Source of the DNA: Bacteroidales bacterium | Lineage (GTDB): Bacteria; Bacteroidota; Bacteroidia; Bacteroidales; UBA932 | DNA length: 12,178 bases | Assembly: GCA_017429885.1 (NCBI GenBank) | Contig: JAFROA010000098.1 | Location: forward strand, 1 to 12,178 | Direction of reading: 5' to 3' | Part shown: positions 7,170 through 12,178 of the stretch, in pieces | Position numbering within the stretch: the stretch's first letter is position 1 | How the letters are laid out: every line of letters begins with the position of its first letter | Program-made: the position numbers and the translations under genes | Notes under the pieces: model-generated | What the model was told of the DNA's origin: nothing | The model's database searches: none | What the model saw: only the letters and a program-made list of their open reading frames with translations

Positions 7170-8279
7170 TTATTTGTTTAAGGTTTTCATTATAATCTCT
7201 TCCCCGGCGTCGACGGAGTCCAGTCCAGCCTGATGGGCGACAATCTTGCACGCTCCACGGAAGTTGGTGATTCTCAGCTTCTCGGAAAGTCCCTCGGGGT
7301 GGTCGCTACTGCGCAACTTGATGGATTCCATAGCCGGGGTGTTATGCTCGGAACCGAAAGTGACTGTGAATCCCTCGTCCTGGAGGTAGTCGGAATATTC
7401 CTCGAGCACCTTTGTCGTGTTCCTTGTGGTGATGAACTCCACTGAATTGAAACCACGTTTCTTCAAAGTGTCGGCTGCCTTTTGGAGGTCTCCCTCGAAG
7501 TCCGTGAACTCTCCTTTGGCGTTGTCGGCCAGGAAAGGATAAGTGGGGATACCACCGGCAGCTCTGATGATTTTGCAGACTGTATCCATCGGGAGGAAAG
7601 CCTTTGGATCCTCGGGGACGAAGGCGGCTCCTCCAGCTTTGAGAAGTTTGCTCCTAATCTCATTCTCGACAGCCGCCACATTATCCTGGGCTGATTTGAG
7701 TGGCGCGCCACCGAATATTCTCTCGTAAGCGGCGGCTCTTTCCGCACCCTCCTTGAATCTGGCCTCGATGGCCATTCTCAGGGCCTTGGCGAGGTGACGC
7801 TCTCTGACAGAACCTTTCGTCAATTCGTCGACAATAGTCTTGAAATCAAGGTTGAAACCCGCTCCTACAGCGTCCAGGTGGGAATTGAGTTTTTCGCACA
7901 TTCTTTCGACTTGGGCATTGGACTCCTCCCTGACTTCCGATAAAAGCCACGCTTCCCTTCCCTTTAGGGTAGTCGGATAGGCGAGTCCTTTTCCGCTGAT
8001 GTATGTTCGTCCAGGGTTATTGGGGTCATTGACCCTGAGTCCGGCGGCCTGGTCCTCGCTGTTCAGGGATATGAATTCTATTCCCATGATCGGGTAGAGG
8101 TGCCTTTTATCGCATCCGTCTTTCCAGTCAGCGTAGCCTTTCATGGAATAGAAGTCGTTGATTCCCACCACTCCAACTCCTTCCTTGACGGCCATGTCCA
8201 AGGCTTGGTCGATCCCGCTGAAGGCGCTGAACGAATAGGGGGTGTGCATGTGGGCGTTTACGTCGATGATTGTGCTCAT
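7170..8279 (-). CDS. PHP-domain metal-dependent hydrolase-like protein
   Basis: The 369-residue protein starts with a PHP-type motif, VNAHMHTPYSF (H10, H12), followed by GINDFYS (40-45), GIEF with Glu68, ERHLAKAL (H162) and GSEHNTP (H312). These correspond to the ordered metal-binding motifs of PHP phosphoesterases. Some are altered: the usual TDH motif is NDF and the usual GSDxH motif is GSEH. Its metal set is therefore incomplete or unusual. The middle of the protein (about 105-235) is a helical insertion. PHP proteins usually remove phosphate from small metabolites or nucleotides. In this operon, between rimM and the aldolase/dehydrogenase, a sugar-phosphate substrate is a reasonable inference but unproven. 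The start ATG lies 18 bases after the rimM stop. It lacks polymerase or histidinol-phosphatase neighbours that would suggest those roles. Confidence 0.75.
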   Translation of the reverse strand: MSTIIDVNAHMHTPYSFSAFSGIDQALDMAVKEGVGVVGINDFYSMKGYADWKDGCDKRHLYPIMGIEFISLNSEDQAAGLRVNDPNNPGRTYISGKGLAYPTTLKGREAWLLSEVREESNAQVERMCEKLNSHLDAVGAGFNLDFKTIVDELTKGSVRERHLAKALRMAIEARFKEGAERAAAYERIFGGAPLKSAQDNVAAVENEIRSKLLKAGGAAFVPEDPKAFLPMDTVCKIIRAAGGIPTYPFLADNAKGEFTDFEGDLQKAADTLKKRGFNSVEFITTRNTTKVLEEYSDYLQDEGFTVTFGSEHNTPAMESIKLRSSDHPEGLSEKLRITNFRGACKIVAHQAGLDSVDAGEEIIMKTLNK

Positions 8280-8297
8280 GTGTTATTGTTTTTGTGA

Positions 8298-8822
8298 TCA
8301 GAACAAGCCTTCCGGCAAATCCAGGGACAAGGTTTTCGCATCCTCATCGATATCTATGATCAGATCATCGTGAAGAGGGATCATGACTGTCTCTTCCCCG
8401 TGTTTGACATATAAACAAGGATTGCCTGGAATGGGCTCATAATCAATTATTTCTCCAATAAATAGGCCTTCCTGGTCATTGAGAGACCAGCCTATCAGGT
8501 CCTCTACGGATAATTCTTCTTCCTCGTCTGACGCGCCAATTATGGAATCTTTCTTGGCGAGAATGTCCTTTCCCACGAGTTCTTCAGCGTCGGTCAGGTC
8601 ATTCACTCCGGTGAGATGTAGAAGAGCTTTTGAGGTCCCTTTCTCTTTATATGATTCAATAAAAAAGGGAACCGGAAGCCCATCAAACATGATGAACACC
8701 GGTTCCTTGAGATTCAAGTCTCCGATACCTGTCTCATGAAAACCCGCGAGGATTTCCCCTTCGGTACCGTAGGACTTCAGTACCCGGGCTATCCGCAGAA
8801 AATCTGAAGGAGCCCCGGACAT
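8298..8822 (-). CDS. rimM: Ribosome maturation factor RimM
   Basis: RimM binds ribosomal protein S19 and assists maturation of the 30S subunit head, acting in the cytoplasm. The 174-residue product has the expected two domains. The N-terminal RimM domain opens with IARVLKSYGTEGEI, the family's glycine-rich start, and includes LTGVNDLTDAEELVGK. The C-terminal PRC-barrel (about 100-174) includes DLIGWSL, IGEIIDYEPIPGNPCLYV and VMIPLHDDLIIDID. Length is normal. It begins 3 bases after the rpsP stop, the classical rpsP-rimM pairing, so both are almost certainly cotranscribed. The four genes that follow it are not part of the usual set. Confidence 0.93.
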   Translation of the reverse strand: MSGAPSDFLRIARVLKSYGTEGEILAGFHETGIGDLNLKEPVFIMFDGLPVPFFIESYKEKGTSKALLHLTGVNDLTDAEELVGKDILAKKDSIIGASDEEEELSVEDLIGWSLNDQEGLFIGEIIDYEPIPGNPCLYVKHGEETVMIPLHDDLIIDIDEDAKTLSLDLPEGLF

Positions 8823-8825
8823 TTT

Positions 8826-9380
8826 TTAAGCCTCAGCAGTCGCTTCCTCAGCGGCCTCGCCAGCTTCCTCGGCGGCCTTGGCGGCAGCCTCTTCAGCGGC
8901 TTTGCGTTGAGCCTCAGCGAGTTCCTCTGCCTTCTTGGCGAGAGCGGCAGCCCTCTCATCGTTGACCTTCTTCTCAGCGGCGATAGAAGCCTTGACCTTC
9001 TCGGCGGCTTCCTTCACGAGACCGTCTTTCTTGGCCTGGATCTTGGCATCCCTCTGAGCTTTCCAAGCGTTCCATTTCTGGTCGGCCTGCTCCTGGGTGA
9101 TGGCGCCTTTCTCAACGCCCCTCTGGAGGTGCTTGCGAAGAAGAACACCCTCATAGGACAGGATCCTGCGGGTGACAAGTGTGGGCTGGGCACCTACGTT
9201 GAGCCAAGCCAGAGCCCTCTCACCGTCAAGAATGATGGTGGCGGGGTTGGTGTTGGGGTTGTAGGAGCCGAGTTGCTCGATGAAACGTCCGTCGCGCGGC
9301 GAGCGGGAATCGGCCACGACAATGTGGAAGAATGCGAAATTCTTCTTTCCGTGGCGCTGCAGTCTGATTTTAACAGCCAT
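8826..9380 (-). CDS. rpsP: 30S ribosomal protein S16 with long C-terminal extension
   Basis: S16 is an essential assembly protein of the small ribosomal subunit. Residues 1-80 carry the whole S16 domain: [40 protein letters not shown], and the LNVGAQPT and LLRK segments. The product is 184 residues, roughly twice the length of E. coli S16. The extra part (about 100-184) is highly charged and Ala/Glu/Lys rich, predicted to be a long helix or coiled coil, as is common in Bacteroidetes S16. The ATG at 9380 begins MAVKIRL, the conserved N-terminus. The frame stays open upstream to 9560 but crosses the promoter and overlaps the tRNA, so that extension is not coding. It heads the six-gene minus-strand cluster. 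Confidence 0.95.
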   Translation of the reverse strand: MAVKIRLQRHGKKNFAFFHIVVADSRSPRDGRFIEQLGSYNPNTNPATIILDGERALAWLNVGAQPTLVTRRILSYEGVLLRKHLQRGVEKGAITQEQADQKWNAWKAQRDAKIQAKKDGLVKEAAEKVKASIAAEKKVNDERAAALAKKAEELAEAQRKAAEEAAAKAAEEAGEAAEEATAEA

Positions 9381-9420
9381 TGTGAATCTGTTTTTAAATA
9401 AATAATTATTAAACGTGTAA

Positions 9421-9437
9421 CCCCCAACTCGTGGGAG
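9421..9437 (-). promoter_or_regulatory. Small hairpin in the rpsP leader
   Basis: On the minus strand, CTCCCA and TGGGGG can pair (six pairs, one G-T) around a five-base CGAGT loop. The hairpin lies in the presumed 5' leader of rpsP, about 40 bases before its ATG and just after the predicted transcription start. It could affect mRNA stability or S16 autoregulation, but no known motif was recognised. Confidence 0.3.
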
Positions 9438-9441
9438 CTCG

Positions 9442-9449
9442 CAAAGATA
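9442..9449 (-). promoter_or_regulatory. Predicted rpsP -7 element
   Basis: The minus strand reads TATCTTTG, an exact match to the Bacteroidetes -7 consensus TAnnTTTG, about 62 bases upstream of the rpsP ATG. A good -33 TTG box is not obvious at the expected spacing, so the promoter is called on the -7 element alone. It would drive the rpsP-rimM-catabolic cluster. Confidence 0.5.
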
Positions 9450-9476
9450 CGAATAATTATGAAATCGAGAAAAAAT

Positions 9477-9507
9477 TTTGGTATTTACAGAATAATGTAT
9501 AATTTTG
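9477..9507 (+). promoter_or_regulatory. Predicted tRNA-Leu promoter (Bacteroidetes type)
   Basis: TTTG at 9477-9480 and TAATTTTG at 9500-9507 match the Bacteroidetes -33 (TTTG) and -7 (TAnnTTTG) elements, separated by 19 bases. The tRNA begins 28 bases after the -7 box. A short inverted repeat (TCCCA at 9511-9515, TGGGA at 9522-9526) lies in the leader. Confidence 0.65.
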
Positions 9508-9535
9508 CAGTCCCAATCCAATGGGACACATACCT

Positions 9536-9619
9536 GCGGTAGTGGTGAAATGGTATACACGCTACTTTGAGGGGGTAGTGGGCGCTACGCCCGTGTGAGT
9601 TCGACTCTCACCTACCGCA
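9536..9619 (+). tRNA. tRNA-Leu (anticodon GAG)
   Basis: A full class II cloverleaf can be folded by eye. The acceptor stem is GCGGTAG with CTACCGC (seven pairs, 9536-9542 and 9612-9618). The D-arm contains TGGTATA. The anticodon stem CTACT/GGTAG encloses the loop TTGAGGG, with anticodon GAG at 9569-9571. A long variable arm (GGGCG-CTA-CGCCC) marks a leucine-type tRNA, and the T-arm is GTGAG-TTCGACT-CTCAC. The discriminator base is A at 9619. The next bases are CCG, so the complete CCA end is not encoded and must be added after transcription. GAG decodes CUU and CUC leucine codons. Confidence 0.95.
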
Positions 9620-9626
9620 CCGAAAC

Positions 9627-9660
9627 CGGCTTCAGAGTGATTCTGAGGCCGATTTTCTTT
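9627..9660 (+). terminator. Rho-independent terminator after tRNA-Leu
   Basis: A ten-pair stem (CGGCTTCAGA with TCTGAGGCCG, one G-T pair) closes a five-base loop and is followed by a T-rich run starting at 9653. It lies eight bases after the tRNA's discriminator base. Read from the minus strand the T-run is poor, so it is weaker against transcription coming from the gene ending at 9685. Confidence 0.85.
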
Positions 9661-9662
9661 TA

Positions 9663-9683
9663 TTTTTGGCGAGTTTTTGGCGA
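9663..9683. repeat. Tandem pair of TTTTTGGCGA
   Basis: TTTTTGGCGA occurs twice, at 9663-9672 and 9674-9683, separated by one G. The pair sits between the tRNA-Leu terminator and the stop codon of the next gene. Short repeats beside a tRNA 3' end can be remnants of an integration site, but no integrase and no copy of the tRNA 3' end are visible in this window. Confidence 0.5.
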
Positions 9684-9684
9684 C

Positions 9685-10422
9685 TTATCCGTTAATATTC
9701 CTCCATATTGTGACAGCCCCTTCTGATTTTGGATAATAATCGCTTATTCTGGCAATCATAGCGTACCCTGGCCACTCAAAATCAACATAGTCAGAGCTTC
9801 CAATGCCTCCATAGAAGAAATACTCCGGCATTCTGTCGCCCATTCTAACCGTCTTAGCTAAAGGAGCATTGAAATCTTTGAAGTCTGTCCAGTTTAATCC
9901 AAACCCCGTACCAGGTTGAATAACGGCCATTGCTTTTGGCATGATCTTATTGGCGAGATAAAGCCCAGAGTAAGCGGCGGCCCCTTCAGCGCCAAGATAC
10001 AAAAGAGAGAATCTTTCCGGTCCGTGCTCTTCTCCGAATTCAATGTCCCGCTCAAATACCGCCCCCTTTGCAAAAGGTTTCCAGTTCTGCCTATACCTCA
10101 GATACTCTTTGGGATCAATACCATCAGGCATCTGAAGTGGTTTATCCGCCCCTATGTCTGAGGGACGCAGTGTCCTGGCAACAAGTAGGCTATATCCCCT
10201 GAAGCCATCAAGGTACTCTTCCAACCTATCTTCTCCTGTAGCGTAATCCGCATAGATATAACTGCAAATTCCCATCTCATCGAAGTGCTCATTACAGTAT
10301 TTTACTACACCACCATCAATATCACACGCAGGATAGTAGAGGGAGTCCACCAAAAGATCATTTAGTGGAAGATTTCCAAACTCTATATCATTGATAGAGA
10401 GAGCTAATAAATGCTCAATCAT
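9685..10422 (-). CDS. Uncharacterised conserved-looking protein coupled to the DUF2779 gene
   Basis: This 245-residue soluble protein has no signal peptide or membrane segment. The ATG at 10422 overlaps the TGA of the DUF2779 gene as ATGA, so it is translationally coupled and this start is preferred over 10497, which would add 25 residues read from inside the neighbour. Motif-like blocks are DSLYYPACDIDGGVVKY (26-42), SYIYADY (54-60), RFSLLYLGAEGAAAY (137-151), AVIQPGTGFGLNWTDF (166-181) and YFFYGG (201-206). I recall similar blocks in widespread hypothetical proteins but cannot name a family. Gly-rich GAEGAAAY and QPGTGFGLNWTDF could form a ligand or nucleotide-binding pocket, which is only inference. 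Base composition is more AT-rich than the genes to the left. It ends just before the TTTTTGGCGA repeats. Confidence 0.75.
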   Translation of the reverse strand: MIEHLLALSINDIEFGNLPLNDLLVDSLYYPACDIDGGVVKYCNEHFDEMGICSYIYADYATGEDRLEEYLDGFRGYSLLVARTLRPSDIGADKPLQMPDGIDPKEYLRYRQNWKPFAKGAVFERDIEFGEEHGPERFSLLYLGAEGAAAYSGLYLANKIMPKAMAVIQPGTGFGLNWTDFKDFNAPLAKTVRMGDRMPEYFFYGGIGSSDYVDFEWPGYAMIARISDYYPKSEGAVTIWRNING

Positions 10423-12178
10423 TGCATTATTCGGTTTTTGACCGTATCGTAAAAATACTCCCAGATGAAAACCATTGCCAAAGTGTCTAACTCGCAATAT
10501 CGAAGTAATGAAGATTTGAGGATATCCGTTGCCATCATGTCAGTAAACTGGAGTTTTGAGTACGCAGCTAATGCTGCGCCGCCATTTGCTACGGTATCGC
10601 CAAGTTCTTCTTTATAGCTATTCCAATCCTTCTCAGTAAACCCAGAAGCTTCAAGCACCGTCTTTTCAATTTCGTCAAGAAAAAGATAAGGGTTATCTAC
10701 GGAGGCTATCCCGTCATTCTTTTTTATCCATTGAATGGGCATGGAGGGTGGGTAATTCAGGCTTTTTATTTGGGAACCATAAATCGGCTTGGAGTACTTT
10801 CTTTGTAAGAAACTGCTTGCGTTCAAAACTGCAGGAAGTACAACCTTGATAGACGTCCGGCCCTTCATGTATTTTGGGTACAGGAAGCAATCCTTCACAA
10901 TTGCCTCCAAATCTAGCATATCCCTCTCTCCCTTCATTTTGACAGTTTCCTCACGCTTGGAGTGTGTGATGGAGTCGATAAAAGCAATCAAATCGTCCTT
11001 ATCTCTTTCTGTAGAACCAATCAATTGTTCACGGATATCGCGAAGAATCGTGTTCTCATGGCTGGCATATCTGAATATCGGCCCGTCATCCATAGTCAGT
11101 TGTTTTCTAAGTTCACGCACAAAAGCAAAATTGGGGAATGTGTGCTTTTTTGTATTAATAAACTGCCCAGCGTGTTCAATGGAATATGTTCCATCAAAAT
11201 TGAATGTGACAGCATGATGTGAAAACTGGAAGGCGACAGACTCGTAAGGCCTCATCCCCTTATAGAAAGGCAGGGCGGTGGCAGATGTCTCAAAGTCGAT
11301 GAAATGAAGCTTTTTGCCTTTCCATTCGGACATATACTTTGCTAGAGCATCCTTGTTCAGATATAGCTTATTGTCTACGATAGCATCCCCAAATTCACTC
11401 AATATCTTCGAATTCTGGTTCTCAATGGCGTATAGCAGCTTTCTGCGCACTGGTATCTCTGCAGTTTTCGGTTTCAAGTCGACCAAGTCTATCTGAGAAA
11501 GAAAGTATTTCTTATTCTCTATCAGTTCGTCAACTCTTTTTGAAAAACCTGACATACTGAAATCGCGAAGCCATGGCCTTTCAAAATCTTCGTCATTAAG
11601 ACCAGCTCTTTCTTTCCAACACTCTTTGAAGCCGTCCAGTTTCCCTTTATCCTTTATGCTATCAGTAGTATAGAAGGGACAATTGAAACACGAGTGAGAC
11701 AGTCTTGACTCCAATTTGTGATGCTCACAATAAGCTTCTGCAAGTCGATTGATCTCTGAAATGTCTACATCGCAAAGATGATCTACATCAAAAGCTGTCA
11801 GGATGTGTGGCACATCAGCCAACATCTCTGCTCCTGGTCGAATGATGATTTTGTCGCCGGCTTGTTTTGTATTAATCTCGAAGAACTGATTCATTCCGTC
11901 AACAGGAGCCTGAATGGTTTTATCGGCCATCATCAAATATGCGTGGACGACAAAAGATGCTTCGGGGAATAATCCCTTCAGGGCGTTTACAACTACATAT
12001 TTCTGAAAGGCAACGTCTTTTAGGTATTCAAGAACACCTTGGATTTTGATGTCCTTATCTGTAATCTTTTCGCCTCCTTCTTTCAAAAAAGACTTTGCCT
12101 TGACTTCAATAAGATTGATGCAGTTCCCCTTCTTCTCGATTATATCGGCGAGAACATAACATTTCCCGAATCGGAAAG
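10419..12178 (-). CDS. DUF2779 protein: PD-(D/E)xK nuclease-like plus DnaQ/RNase H-like domains (5' end outside window)
   Basis: The gene runs off the right edge. 585 residues are visible (numbered from the first full codon). A TTG at 12086 would be a false start, because the frame stays open to the edge and the extra 30 residues are conserved-looking. They read FRFGKCYVLADIIEKKG then INLIEVKAKS, where D11 and E24-V-K26 fit the Cas4/RecB-like PD-(D/E)xK core. A CFNCPF pair (163-166) and a later ECW (185-187) could be part of an iron-sulfur cluster. The DUF2779 C-terminal part begins at LHFIDFETSATALPFYKGMRPYES with D294 and E296. It continues with YASHEN (370-375), DMLDLE, GRTSIKVVLPAV and YCELDTLAM with D564, the order expected of a DEDD (DnaQ-like) exonuclease fold. 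The product is probably a cytoplasmic nuclease acting on DNA or RNA. The downstream gene overlaps it by ATGA. No other system genes are visible here. Confidence 0.85.
   Translation of the reverse strand, partial: FRFGKCYVLADIIEKKGNCINLIEVKAKSFLKEGGEKITDKDIKIQGVLEYLKDVAFQKYVVVNALKGLFPEASFVVHAYLMMADKTIQAPVDGMNQFFEINTKQAGDKIIIRPGAEMLADVPHILTAFDVDHLCDVDISEINRLAEAYCEHHKLESRLSHSCFNCPFYTTDSIKDKGKLDGFKECWKERAGLNDEDFERPWLRDFSMSGFSKRVDELIENKKYFLSQIDLVDLKPKTAEIPVRRKLLYAIENQNSKILSEFGDAIVDNKLYLNKDALAKYMSEWKGKKLHFIDFETSATALPFYKGMRPYESVAFQFSHHAVTFNFDGTYSIEHAGQFINTKKHTFPNFAFVRELRKQLTMDDGPIFRYASHENTILRDIREQLIGSTERDKDDLIAFIDSITHSKREETVKMKGERDMLDLEAIVKDCFLYPKYMKGRTSIKVVLPAVLNASSFLQRKYSKPIYGSQIKSLNYPPSMPIQWIKKNDGIASVDNPYLFLDEIEKTVLEASGFTEKDWNSYKEELGDTVANGGAALAAYSKLQFTDMMATDILKSSLLRYCELDTLAMVFIWEYFYDTVKNRIMQ

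Noticed and set aside
8907..9401. A 164-codon plus-strand frame opposite rpsP
   Set aside because: It is antisense to a certain ribosomal protein gene, and its Leu/Gly-rich product is a shadow of the Ala/Glu-rich tail.
9381..9560. N-terminal extension of the S16 frame by 60 residues
   Set aside because: It would overlap the rpsP promoter and the tRNA-Leu gene, and S16 proteins begin at the MAVKIRL-type N-terminus found at 9380.
1..12178. CRISPR array, transposase or integrase
   Set aside because: No regularly spaced direct repeats and no recombinase motifs were seen. The only repeats noticed are the two dapF units and the TTTTTGGCGA pair.

Overview
This window looks like chromosomal DNA from a member of the Bacteroidales (Bacteroidetes). 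The evidence is the TAnnTTTG-type promoter elements, the Cytophaga/Flavobacterium-style diaminopimelate epimerase, a DUF4465-like lipoprotein, an S16 ribosomal protein with a long Ala/Glu/Lys-rich tail, and very short intergenic gaps without strong Shine-Dalgarno sequences. Genus cannot be resolved from the sequence alone.

Layout. (1) 1-1691, plus strand: the possible tail of an upstream gene, then dapF, then a small secreted lipoprotein. dapF carries two in-frame copies of a short dispersed repeat that translate as VILSEAKN. (2) 1697-9380, minus strand, reading leftwards from 9380: rpsP, rimM, a PHP-domain protein, a fused class II aldolase/short-chain dehydrogenase of the rhamnulose-1-phosphate aldolase type, a tandem class II aldolase whose second half has lost its metal ligands, and a large lipoprotein resembling glycoside hydrolases. 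Gaps are 18 bases or less, or the genes overlap, so one transcript probably joins ribosome assembly genes to a sugar-catabolic module. (3) 9381-9535: a short intergenic region with divergent promoters for rpsP (minus) and tRNA-Leu (plus). (4) 9536-9660: tRNA-Leu(GAG) and its terminator. (5) 9685-12178, minus strand: a visibly more AT-rich block with a DUF2779 protein, cut by the window edge, and a 245-residue uncharacterised protein that starts by an ATGA overlap with it.

How the genes may work together. The aldolase/dehydrogenase fusion would cleave a 1-phosphorylated deoxy-ketose to dihydroxyacetone phosphate and lactaldehyde, and oxidise the lactaldehyde to lactate. The envelope lipoprotein could release the sugar. 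The PHP protein and tandem aldolase are probably accessory enzymes. No isomerase, kinase or transporter is present, so the substrate is unproven. The DUF2779 protein combines a PD-(D/E)xK nuclease-like N-terminus with a DnaQ/RNase H-like C-terminus. With its coupled partner, beside a tRNA gene, it is the best candidate here for an undescribed two-gene system; a defence or nucleic-acid-processing role is only inference.
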